DNA from: Berkiella sp964606325
Lineage (GTDB): Bacteria > Pseudomonadota > Gammaproteobacteria > Berkiellales > Berkiellaceae
Assembly (NCBI GenBank): GCA_964606325.1
Contig: CAZSGE010000101.1
Location: forward strand, 1-5,386
Length of the DNA: 5,386 bases
Direction: 5' to 3'
The notes under the pieces were generated by a model. That model made no database searches, was not told where the DNA came from, and was given only the letters and a program-made list of their open reading frames with translations. Positions 1-5,386 of this stretch are shown here, piece by piece (the first letter of the stretch is position 1; each line of letters begins with the position of its first letter). The translations under genes were made by a program, and so were the position numbers.

Positions 1-397
1 TTTGGCCTTCAGGAATTTTATCTTTTACGATTGAATAGGTGTCACGGGTTAAAATTTCGTAAGGGATCCCAGTTTCATCCATGTATTTTCTTAAGTGAGA
101 ATCGTCCCAACCCGGCTGAGATTGATCTAAAGTAAAGGCAAAAATATCAAACGGTACATTGGTGCGTTTACGAATAATACTCAGCAACGTCATCATGGTG
201 AAAGAATCTTTCCCCCCTGACACACACACCAAAATGCGATCATTTTTCTTAATCAGACCAAAATCCGATATCGCCCTGCCTAAATAATGAAGGAGTTTCT
301 TTTCGAGTTTTTCGAATTTTCTTTGCTTTTGCTCAGCAGTAAGCTCCACAATAGGAGCATCACCACTCATAGGTTTAAGCTGTAAAATTTGTTGCAT
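1..397 (-). CDS. ttcA: tRNA 2-thiocytidine(32) synthetase TtcA, N-terminal part (3' end outside window)
   Basis: TtcA thiolates cytidine 32 in the anticodon loop of certain tRNAs. It adenylates the base with ATP and uses an Fe-S cluster and sulfur from a cysteine desulfurase in the cytoplasm (family knowledge). Visible here are 132 codons. A charged helix (about residues 20-37) precedes the LGRAISDF segment, and the PP-loop nucleotide motif SGGKDS lies at residues 60-65. The TtcA-like stretches LDQSQPG (90-96) and DTYSIVKDKIPEG (119-131) follow. The family is usually near 270-310 residues, so roughly half is present; the Fe-S cysteines normally follow just after EG and lie outside the window. 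The start is taken as ATG at 397, preceded by a weak AGAGAA. The in-frame ATG at 370 has no ribosome-binding site, although the first ten residues are not conserved in the family. It lies 60 bp downstream of the small gene at 458-664, on the same strand. Confidence 0.95.
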   Translation of the reverse strand, partial: MQQILQLKPMSGDAPIVELTAEQKQRKFEKLEKKLLHYLGRAISDFGLIKKNDRILVCVSGGKDSFTMMTLLSIIRKRTNVPFDIFAFTLDQSQPGWDDSHLRKYMDETGIPYEILTRDTYSIVKDKIPEGQ

Positions 398-437
398 TTG
401 CTTGTTCTCTTAGGGGGCTGGCGCACAATTTTGGGCT

Positions 438-446
438 ATCATACCA
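438..446 (-). promoter_or_regulatory. Candidate extended -10 promoter element for ttcA
   Basis: The minus strand reads TGG followed by TATGAT, an extended -10 (TGN plus 5 of 6 matches to TATAAT). It lies in the 60-bp gap between the small gene and ttcA. No good -35 is present; the best is TTCATT at a 16-bp spacing, inside the end of the small gene, with 3 of 6 matches. Transcription would begin near 431 and leave a leader of about 34 nt. ttcA could therefore be expressed on its own as well as by read-through from the small gene. This is a pattern match only. Confidence 0.4.
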
Positions 447-457
447 AATATTGATAA

Positions 458-664
458 TTAATGAATCTCTAAGCTTTGATGAGTTCGGATAACGGGAATA
501 GACTCCCCAGCAGAGACAATTTTTAGCATGTTTAGCTTAATTAGGTTAAGAAGCTCCAGATAGGTGTTTTTAAAGGCTTTTGGGTTATTTTCTAGGCCAA
601 TAATTTGGTAGATAGTCACATCATCTTCTGTTGTTTTAATGACTCTGGCTTGCTTGGGACTCAT
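458..664 (-). CDS. Small protein of unknown function (68 aa)
   Basis: I do not recognise this protein. From the ATG at 664 it has 68 residues and no cysteine, signal peptide or membrane segment. A short basic N-terminus (MSPKQARVIK) is followed by a likely strand (DVTIYQIIG, about residues 15-23). Next comes a likely leucine- and lysine-rich amphipathic helix (PKAFKNTYLELLNLIKLNML, about 27-46), and the protein ends in a polar tail. The frame also opens at a GTG at 676, but AGGTGG lies 8 nt upstream of the ATG at 664 and overlaps that GTG, so the ATG is the better start. A strong sigma70-like promoter at 712-740 gives it a leader of about 40 nt, which argues that the gene is real. It is followed on the same strand by ttcA after 60 bp, and may share a transcript with it. 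A small cytoplasmic regulatory or adaptor protein is possible, but nothing in the sequence shows this. Confidence 0.65.
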   Translation of the reverse strand: MSPKQARVIKTTEDDVTIYQIIGLENNPKAFKNTYLELLNLIKLNMLKIVSAGESIPVIRTHQSLEIH

Positions 665-672
665 AGCTATTT

Positions 673-678
673 CCACCT
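673..678 (-). promoter_or_regulatory. Ribosome-binding site deciding the small gene's start
   Basis: The minus strand reads AGGTGG, 5 of 6 matches to AGGAGG, ending 8 nt before the ATG at 664. It overlaps the upstream in-frame GTG at 676, which itself has no comparable site at proper spacing. The ATG at 664 is therefore the likely start. Confidence 0.7.
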
Positions 679-711
679 AAGTGTTATTGTTTTCATACTT
701 CTATGTCTTTG

Positions 712-740
712 ATTGTATGTTAGCCAATACACTCAGTCAA
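712..740 (-). promoter_or_regulatory. Sigma70-type promoter of the small gene (possibly also ttcA)
   Basis: On the minus strand a -35 element TTGACT (735-740, 5 of 6 matches) and a -10 element TACAAT (712-717, 5 of 6) are separated by exactly 17 bp. This is the best promoter match in the window. Transcription should begin near 705, about 40 nt ahead of the ATG at 664. It lies in the 117-bp gap downstream of the AsmA gene, so the small gene need not depend on the upstream operon. Confidence 0.75.
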
Positions 741-781
741 TGGGGTGCTTACTTTTGCCGTTTAGAAAATGAGAAAACAAC

Positions 782-2632
782 TTAGCTTGCATTCAGGACC
801 TGCTTGCAAGGAGAATTTGTTTTGGTGGCTACTTTGTAGAGTTTTTCTGCCAGTACAGAGAGCCCCCCTGTCGCTACGCCCAAAACCAATGTACCACCTT
901 CTTTGATAAGGCCTTTGGGGCTCATGCTAATTTGGGGCGATTGTAATGTACCTTTAAGGTAAACCAGATGATCGATGGAACCAATTTCAACATTGAGATT
1001 ACTACGAGGCTGCAACTCAAAAGCAAAATCAAGTATTTGAGTACGCAAATTAAGTGTTCCCGCCCCCAACGCATAGATATCAGGTGTTTCAAGGGCAACA
1101 CTTCTATTAGCTTTGGCAATACCATTCATAAAATCTAATTTAACGGCCACACACTCAAATAAGGTCTCATTCTTTTTTGAATGAATGGATTTTAAAATAG
1201 CAGCAAAAATATCAACCTGTCTTGAATCAATCGCTTTGTTAAGTAGCGTCATGTTCTGTATAAAGACAACCGCTTTTCCATTTACATTTGCCATTAACGC
1301 ATGGGGATTTGCTCCTTTTGAATTCCCTTTAAAACTTAAATTAAGCTGTCCGCCTTGCAAGGTAGATGCTTTATTAAATAGTTTCATGACTTCACTGGCA
1401 TCAGCATTTTTAAGATCAATCACTGCGTCAAGCGAAACATCAGGCTGTTTTTCATTAAACTTAATGTCAAAATGACTGACTTGCTCCCCATTTTTAAATT
1501 GTCCTTTACTCGTGAGTTTGATTTCATTTTTTTTAAATTTTGCCTCAAACGTTATATTTTGTAATGGTATTGTGCCGATGAGCACATCAACAGCTTGAAT
1601 AACAAAATCAGCGTTTAAGGCTTGTAAACGATCAAATGAAATAAATTCAGTTAAAAAAAAACGGTTCGAGGAAGGATTATTATCTGAAACAGGGATCTTA
1701 AGCTGAGCTAGCTTGAGAAAAACTTTCACCTGTGGGCTATCCGTTTCATAAAGGGCTTTAAGAACACCTTCCATGTTCTTAGTTTTTTCGGGATCGTTTA
1801 CCTTAAAATCAACTGTGATGAGCGGTTTATTGTTTTCGCTATTTTGCAAGGTAACCTTACCGGAATGTTCAATCGCTGCAATTTTGCCTTTATAAACTAC
1901 CGTTAATCGATTATCTTTTATCGTAACAGCAAATTTTGCCTCTTTTAGAGTATCATCTTTGAGAATGAGTTTATTTATTTTAACTTTCAAATCAACATTA
2001 ACCTGTTTTAGCCATTGGTCATGCAGTATTTTGTTTAAAATAGCTTTATCTGTTGCCCCAAAGTGAGATGAAGATACAAAACTTTGCCATTGCTGGGTTT
2101 CAAGATTTCCCTTTACATCCGTTTGATTATTGGCAAAAGAAATAACAACATCACCTTTGATCTTGTTGTTACCAAGACTAAGCTCAAATTCAGGAACATC
2201 TAGCTTATCCATTGTATTGATGATGTCCCCCTCAAAATGCTCAAAAAAGAGGGAAAGACCTTGATTTTTATTATCGTCATAATTTACAAGGATAGATTGC
2301 GCCTGAATATCACTAATTTCTTTGATATCTTCAAAAAATGACTTCCAAGGTAACGCGAAAGATAATGCTTTCACTTGAAAAGTAAGCGCTTTATTCTTTC
2401 CGATATCAATGTTAAGTTTGACATCTTTGAGACTGACATGGGGCAAGGGAAAAAAGGATATGTCCATAGGGCCATCAAGCACGATCTTGACACCCGTCAT
2501 TTTATTGAGTTGCTCTTGCAGAACAATTTTATACCTGTTCTCATCAAACACATAGTTTAATGCGATGAGTAAGACAGCAAAGATGGCAATGGTTAAAAGG
2601 CCAATTTTTATGATTGTCTTACTCGCCGACAT
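782..2632 (-). CDS. AsmA-family inner-membrane-anchored periplasmic protein
   Basis: AsmA-family proteins (AsmA, TamB, YhdP, YicH and relatives) are anchored in the inner membrane and project into the periplasm. They are implicated in moving phospholipids to the outer membrane and in outer-membrane protein assembly (family knowledge). From the ATG at 2632 this protein has 616 residues, close to E. coli AsmA. A single membrane segment (about residues 7-29) is followed by the typical N-terminal block: D-N-RYK (30-35), a helix ending in TGVKIVLDGP, then FFPLPHVSLKDV. The middle is rich in alternating beta-strand pattern. The C-terminal AsmA block ends in GAGTLNLRTQ (523-532), LKGTLQSP (560-567) and an NSPC motif near the end. 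There are only two cysteines, C494 and C609, both periplasmic. The frame extends to an ATG at 2647, but that has no ribosome-binding site, whereas GGAAAGAG precedes 2632. The gene follows the Sel1-repeat lipoprotein gene by 36 bp and is probably co-transcribed with it. The exact subfamily is uncertain. Confidence 0.9.
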   Translation of the reverse strand: MSASKTIIKIGLLTIAIFAVLLIALNYVFDENRYKIVLQEQLNKMTGVKIVLDGPMDISFFPLPHVSLKDVKLNIDIGKNKALTFQVKALSFALPWKSFFEDIKEISDIQAQSILVNYDDNKNQGLSLFFEHFEGDIINTMDKLDVPEFELSLGNNKIKGDVVISFANNQTDVKGNLETQQWQSFVSSSHFGATDKAILNKILHDQWLKQVNVDLKVKINKLILKDDTLKEAKFAVTIKDNRLTVVYKGKIAAIEHSGKVTLQNSENNKPLITVDFKVNDPEKTKNMEGVLKALYETDSPQVKVFLKLAQLKIPVSDNNPSSNRFFLTEFISFDRLQALNADFVIQAVDVLIGTIPLQNITFEAKFKKNEIKLTSKGQFKNGEQVSHFDIKFNEKQPDVSLDAVIDLKNADASEVMKLFNKASTLQGGQLNLSFKGNSKGANPHALMANVNGKAVVFIQNMTLLNKAIDSRQVDIFAAILKSIHSKKNETLFECVAVKLDFMNGIAKANRSVALETPDIYALGAGTLNLRTQILDFAFELQPRSNLNVEIGSIDHLVYLKGTLQSPQISMSPKGLIKEGGTLVLGVATGGLSVLAEKLYKVATKTNSPCKQVLNAS

Positions 2633-2637
2633 CTTTA

Positions 2638-2645
2638 CTCTTTCC
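2638..2645 (-). promoter_or_regulatory. Probable ribosome-binding site of the AsmA gene
   Basis: The minus strand reads GGAAAGAG, ending 5 nt before the ATG at 2632. The alternative ATG at 2647 is preceded only by AT-rich sequence (AATTTCAAA) with no purine-rich site. The five extra residues (MERVK) from the longer start would not change the membrane segment. The match is moderate, so the longer start cannot be excluded. Confidence 0.5.
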
Positions 2646-2668
2646 ATTTTGAAATTATGCTGCGTTAC

Positions 2669-4585
2669 TCATTCACTTGTCGCTCTGCTTAACTCCAAGC
2701 TGGTTTGAGTAAAGGTTTGTGTTGATTTTTTGCGTTCATTAAAATATTGATCGGAAAGATCACGCGCTTTGGCTAAATCATGAGATTTTAAAGTTAACGA
2801 TATTTCATCTCGCAAGGCGGTGGCCTCTTCTTTGCCACTCATTGCAGCAAGACTTGCCCAGGCATAAGATTGAATATCATTTTTGGCAACACCTTCACCC
2901 ACAAAATATAAATGCGCTAAGCGATATTGCGCATAGCTATCACCATTTTGTGAGGCTTTTAAATACCAGTTATACGCCTTATCCGAGTTGCTTAATCCAA
3001 ATAAACCCTGCTCATAAACAACACCTAACTCACGCTGAGCGGGTACAAATCCCTCTTGAGCAGCAGCTTCAATTAGCTCAAGACCATATTCAACATTTTG
3101 CGTAAAACTATTTCGACCATACAGATGATTCATACCTTTCATGTAAAGGCCTTGCGGATCGCCATTATCAGCAGAATATTGAATCCATTGATTGATTTCT
3201 TCTTGGGTTTGCTCATCTTGCACCGTATCTATACCATCACGAAACAAAATAGCTACCCAATTTTTGGCTTCGTTTACACCACTTCTGGCAGCGCGCAAAA
3301 ACCACTTTTTAGAGACATCGCTATCTTTATCGACACCTTGACCATAGTAATACATTTGACCTAACTTCATTTCGGCTTCATGGTGATTTTGAGCCGCTAA
3401 TTGATTAAAAATTTGAAAGGCCCTGTCATAATCAATTTCAGTACCAATGCCATCAACATAAAAACAACCTAACTGATATTGAGCATCCATACTTTTACTA
3501 GCAGCTTGACTTGTCCAGTAAAATGCCACTTTGTCATATTGTGGTAACGAAAATTCAACTAATAGCTTTGAAAGTTTAATTTGTGCATCTGTTGAACCAC
3601 CAACTGCTGCTTTGCGCAAATATTCAATAGCAGTGTACTTATCTTTAAGCACCGGATGCCCATCTAGATACAATGAGGCTAGCGCATATTGCGCAGGATA
3701 ATATCCTTTATCTGCAGCTTGCTTTAGATAGGCTGTGCCTTTTTCTATATTTTGCTGATCTTTAGCGCCCGTAATTAAGCTCATGCCAACCACTGTCATA
3801 CTTTGAGGCTCACCTTGGCTTGCCGCTGCCAAATACCATTTATAGGCAACCGCTTCATTTCGTGGAATAGCAATTCCTTCTTGATATAGATTCGCAAGTT
3901 CAAGTTGAGCAGGTAGCACATTTTGCTCGGCGGCTTGAAGCAAATAACGCTCTCCTAGATAAACATTCTTATTGACCCCAAGCGCTTCAATATAGATCTT
4001 ACCTAGTAGGTATTGCGCATAAGCATCACCTTGTTGAGAACTATTCACTAGCCATTGGCGTGCAATATTATAATCTCTTGGTGTGCCCTTACCTTCAAGG
4101 TAATATTCACCTAATAGCGACTGAGCGGGAATGTAATTCGCTTTCGCAGAAAGCGTCAACCACTTAAAAGCTAATGTTTCATCTTTATTAAGGCCTTCAC
4201 CGTTTTCATAACGCTTGGCTAATAAATACTGGGCACCAGGATGTCCTTGTTCCGCTGCTTTTAAGATCCAATGCACCCCTTGATCCCAGTCAACATTTCC
4301 CAATTGACCATTGAAATATAAGGTTGCCAGCAACACTTGGGCATCCAGATCGCCACGCTGCGCTTTATACAAACAACCGGCATAAGCTTCTTGATATTGT
4401 TTTTGCTGAATGAGTTTTTCACATTCATAGGCATTTTCTGCCACTTGCGTGGGCTGTATATCATTATAATTAAGAATATCTTGTGCAGAGCTAGTTTTAG
4501 GGGGCTGGGGTCTATTGCAACCATGCAATAAAAATAACGATATCCCAATCACTGACAAGAACTGTTGCTTGTTAATCGCACTCAT
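2669..4585 (-). CDS. Sel1-like repeat lipoprotein, about 14 repeats
   Basis: Sel1-like repeats form alpha/alpha solenoids that act as protein-binding scaffolds. Bacterial members work in envelope maintenance, signalling or host interaction (family knowledge). This 638-residue protein begins with a lipoprotein signal peptide: MSAINKQQ, a hydrophobic core, then LLHG ahead of lipidated C23. Asn at +2 favours outer-membrane sorting by the enteric Lol rule. A linker and an N-terminal helical pair (about 50-80, with C55 and C71) lead into fourteen repeats at residues 81-586. A charged C-terminal helical cap (587-620) and a Ser/Thr-rich tail follow, so the protein looks complete. The frame opens upstream at a GTG (4621) and an ATG (4594). 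AGGGA sits 8 nt before the ATG at 4585, and only this start gives a normal-length signal peptide. It is the first gene of a probable operon with the AsmA gene 36 bp downstream. Relatives include the Legionella proteins EnhC and LpnE, but no orthology is claimed. The specific partner is unknown. Confidence 0.92.
   Translation of the reverse strand: MSAINKQQFLSVIGISLFLLHGCNRPQPPKTSSAQDILNYNDIQPTQVAENAYECEKLIQQKQYQEAYAGCLYKAQRGDLDAQVLLATLYFNGQLGNVDWDQGVHWILKAAEQGHPGAQYLLAKRYENGEGLNKDETLAFKWLTLSAKANYIPAQSLLGEYYLEGKGTPRDYNIARQWLVNSSQQGDAYAQYLLGKIYIEALGVNKNVYLGERYLLQAAEQNVLPAQLELANLYQEGIAIPRNEAVAYKWYLAAASQGEPQSMTVVGMSLITGAKDQQNIEKGTAYLKQAADKGYYPAQYALASLYLDGHPVLKDKYTAIEYLRKAAVGGSTDAQIKLSKLLVEFSLPQYDKVAFYWTSQAASKSMDAQYQLGCFYVDGIGTEIDYDRAFQIFNQLAAQNHHEAEMKLGQMYYYGQGVDKDSDVSKKWFLRAARSGVNEAKNWVAILFRDGIDTVQDEQTQEEINQWIQYSADNGDPQGLYMKGMNHLYGRNSFTQNVEYGLELIEAAAQEGFVPAQRELGVVYEQGLFGLSNSDKAYNWYLKASQNGDSYAQYRLAHLYFVGEGVAKNDIQSYAWASLAAMSGKEEATALRDEISLTLKSHDLAKARDLSDQYFNERKKSTQTFTQTSLELSRATSE
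2828..4345 (-). repeat. Coding tandem array of about 14 Sel1-like repeats
   Basis: Fourteen units each start with a [DPYGEQ]A[QE]-x-x-L[AG] type motif and end with a W-x-x-x-AA-x-x-G type helix. By eye the unit lengths from the N-terminus are 36 for the first seven, then 34, 36, 36, 39, 37, 36 and 36 residues. The clearest units carry GEG, GKG or GQG turns (for example residues 129-131, 165-167 and 415-417). The eighth lacks the glycine turn, and the eleventh and twelfth are degenerate. At DNA level the units have diverged; shared patches such as TATTGCGCA on the plus strand reflect the repeated AQY codons. This is a protein-repeat array, not a recent DNA duplication. Confidence 0.88.
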
Positions 4586-4593
4586 ACGAAACA

Positions 4594-4598
4594 TCCCT
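4594..4598 (-). promoter_or_regulatory. Ribosome-binding site of the Sel1-repeat lipoprotein gene
   Basis: The minus strand reads AGGGA, ending 8 nt before the ATG at 4585. It overlaps the alternative ATG at 4594, which it therefore cannot serve. It places the start directly ahead of the lipoprotein signal peptide. Confidence 0.65.
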
Positions 4599-4606
4599 AA
4601 TTTAGT

Positions 4607-4612
4607 ATGATA
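4607..4612 (-). promoter_or_regulatory. Possible -10 element for the Sel1-lipoprotein/AsmA operon
   Basis: The minus strand reads TATCAT, 5 of 6 matches to TATAAT, about 22 nt ahead of the ATG at 4585. Transcription from it would give a very short leader (about 15 nt). No recognisable -35 lies at 16-18 bp spacing. A second TATCAT on the same strand (4624-4629) is an equally plausible alternative and would give a leader of about 32 nt. The operon needs a promoter in this region, but which hexamer is used is uncertain. Confidence 0.25.
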
Positions 4613-4630
4613 AATAACCACTAATGATAA

Positions 4631-4639
4631 TGGTATAAT
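4631..4639 (+). promoter_or_regulatory. Extended -10 promoter of the alpha/beta hydrolase gene
   Basis: The plus strand reads TGG followed by a perfect TATAAT (4634-4639), that is, a full extended -10. The sequence at a 17-bp spacing, TAAATA (4611-4616), is a poor -35, as is common for extended -10 promoters. Transcription would begin near 4646 and leave a leader of about 70 nt. The element lies in the divergent intergenic region next to the putative minus-strand promoters, so the two transcription units may compete or share control. Confidence 0.6.
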
Positions 4640-4641
4640 AT

Positions 4642-4658
4642 GGAGGCCCAGAACCTCC
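4642..4658. repeat. Short inverted repeat GGAGG-N7-CCTCC in the divergent region
   Basis: Two perfect 5-bp arms (4642-4646 and 4654-4658) flank a 7-bp spacer. The repeat begins 2 bp after the TATAAT of the plus-strand promoter, so it covers the expected transcription start. It could be an operator for a dimeric regulator or simply a chance short palindrome. No T-run follows on either strand, so it is not an intrinsic terminator. Confidence 0.35.
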
Positions 4659-4716
4659 TATTTAGACTTCTCAACTTAACCGGTATATCCTTGGCTAAAC
4701 AACACAAAGAAAGCCT

Positions 4717-5386
4717 ATGTCCCAAGATATCTTAAAACAATTAGAATTACCTCCTTTTTATCCCCTGCCTGGTCTTAACAAGGGATTAAGGCAAACTATT
4801 GCTTCATATTACTTCCCATACAGCCCGTTTATAAACAATAGCAAGCAACATGAAATCACTCTAGAGGACGGCGACAAAATCGTCTTGATTGAAAATTGCC
4901 CCCCACTTGTTTCACCCCAAACTCGGACAATTTTGCTCGTTCATGGCCTAACAGGCTCGCATCGCTCTAAGTATTTAATTCGAGCAGCTAAATATTTTGT
5001 GAACCATGGTTATCGCGTGCTGCGCATGAACCTAAGAGGCTGCGGCGCGGGTTTTGGGCTTGCCAAGCATCTTTATCACAGTGGGCGCAGTGAGGATACG
5101 CGTGAGGTGCTTTGCGCCCTCGCTTTGCTCTTCCCACAAAGCCCTGTCACACTCATTGGTTTTTCGCTAGGTGCAAATATTGTGCTTAAAATGGCAGGTG
5201 AAGATGGCGAACGACGAAGTGGTAATATTGATAGCTTAGTCGCGGTTTCTCCTCCATTGGATTTAGAAGCCAGCGTCAAATTGCTGGGTAAAAAACAAAA
5301 TAAAGTGTTAAGCGACTTTTTTGTGAAATGTTTACTACGAGACATTCAACAATTGCATTCCGCTTTTCCCTCTCTACCCAAACTCA
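4717..5386 (+). CDS. YheT-type alpha/beta-fold hydrolase, N-terminal part (3' end outside window)
   Basis: This belongs to the YheT/ABHD1-3-like alpha/beta hydrolase group, whose bacterial substrates are largely unknown; esterase or lipase-like activity is assumed from family membership. The visible 223 residues include the N-terminal LPG segment, LEDGD (residues 49-53) and the oxyanion-type motif HGLTGS (76-81). MNLRGCG (104-110), YHSGRSED (120-127) and the nucleophile elbow GFSLGAN with Ser150 follow, then VAVSPPLDL. The family is usually about 320-340 residues, so the catalytic Asp and His are expected beyond the window. The ATG at 4717 is the first possible start after an in-frame TAA at 4696. 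Its ribosome-binding site is weak (AAAGAAAG). It is transcribed divergently from the Sel1-lipoprotein/AsmA operon, probably from the extended -10 at 4631-4639. No frameshift is seen, and function beyond the fold is not assigned. Confidence 0.9.
   Translation, partial: MSQDILKQLELPPFYPLPGLNKGLRQTIASYYFPYSPFINNSKQHEITLEDGDKIVLIENCPPLVSPQTRTILLVHGLTGSHRSKYLIRAAKYFVNHGYRVLRMNLRGCGAGFGLAKHLYHSGRSEDTREVLCALALLFPQSPVTLIGFSLGANIVLKMAGEDGERRSGNIDSLVAVSPPLDLEASVKLLGKKQNKVLSDFFVKCLLRDIQQLHSAFPSLPKL

Noticed and set aside
411..421. The 11-mer TAGGGGGCTGG, present here and again at 4498-4508
   Set aside because: The second copy encodes part of the proline-rich linker of the lipoprotein, and the flanks do not match, so it is a coincidence.
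794..802. Palindrome CAGGACCTG near the end of the AsmA gene, considered as a terminator
   Set aside because: It lies upstream of the stop codon, the stem is too short for a stable hairpin, and no T-run follows.
1185..1475. Plus-strand open frame of 96 codons opposite the AsmA gene
   Set aside because: It lies wholly antisense within a well-supported AsmA reading frame, has no family resemblance, and I saw no promoter or ribosome-binding site for it.
2659..2673. Mini-frame ATGAGTAACGCAGCATAA on the minus strand, overlapping the stop of the Sel1 gene
   Set aside because: It has only five codons before the stop and no ribosome-binding site of its own. A leader-peptide role cannot be supported.
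2842..3364. Two plus-strand open frames (2842-3105 and 3098-3364) opposite the Sel1-repeat gene
   Set aside because: They mirror the repeat codons of the opposite strand, and their histidine-rich and isoleucine-rich composition is an artefact of that. No start signals are evident.
2828..4345. Repeated TATTGCGCA-type patches, considered as DNA repeats or a CRISPR-like array
   Set aside because: The patches are codons for the recurring AQY residues of Sel1-like repeats. The sequence between them is coding and diverged, with no constant repeat/spacer structure.
4261..4548. Minus-strand frame of 95 codons and a plus-strand frame at 4337-4531
   Set aside because: Both overlap the signal peptide and first repeats of the Sel1 lipoprotein in other frames and look like shadows of it.
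5076..5345. Minus-strand frame of 89 codons inside the hydrolase gene
   Set aside because: It is antisense to the catalytic core, including the Ser150 elbow, of a clear alpha/beta hydrolase, with a low-complexity Ser/Leu-rich product.

Overview
The window is a 5.4 kb piece of an AT-rich Gram-negative bacterial chromosome, close to 40% GC by eye. It carries two envelope genes, one small unknown gene and two truncated edge genes. A TtcA-type tRNA thiolase, an AsmA-family protein and a lipoprotein signal peptide point to Gammaproteobacteria. The AT-rich bases together with a long Sel1-repeat lipoprotein would fit the Legionellales, but that placement is a guess and no single gene proves it.

Layout from left to right. 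The first 397 bases hold the 5' part of ttcA on the minus strand (132 codons visible). Upstream of it is a 68-codon minus-strand gene of unknown function (458-664). It has a clear Shine-Dalgarno sequence and a near-consensus sigma70 promoter (712-740), so it looks real and separately transcribed. Next, still on the minus strand, come an AsmA-family gene (782-2632) and, upstream of it, a lipoprotein gene with about fourteen Sel1-like repeats (2669-4585). These two are 36 bp apart and very probably form one operon. A 131-bp divergent intergenic region (4586-4716) follows, with a perfect extended -10 element for the plus-strand gene and a GGAGG-N7-CCTCC inverted repeat just downstream of it. The plus-strand gene (4717 to the window end) encodes the N-terminal 223 residues of a YheT-type alpha/beta hydrolase.

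How the genes fit together: the AsmA protein (inner-membrane anchor, long periplasmic body) and the Sel1-repeat lipoprotein (predicted outer-membrane lipid anchor, periplasmic solenoid) are plausibly partners or co-regulated envelope-maintenance factors. This is inferred only from the operon layout and the predicted compartments. ttcA and the hydrolase have no evident functional link to them.

For all three complete minus-strand genes the longest open frame begins too early. Ribosome-binding sites, and in one case the signal peptide, support internal ATG starts at 664, 2632 and 4585. No RNA gene, insertion sequence, CRISPR array or convincing terminator is visible, and nothing here clearly amounts to a new biological system. 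The items most worth a second look are the 68-residue orphan and the Sel1-lipoprotein/AsmA pair.
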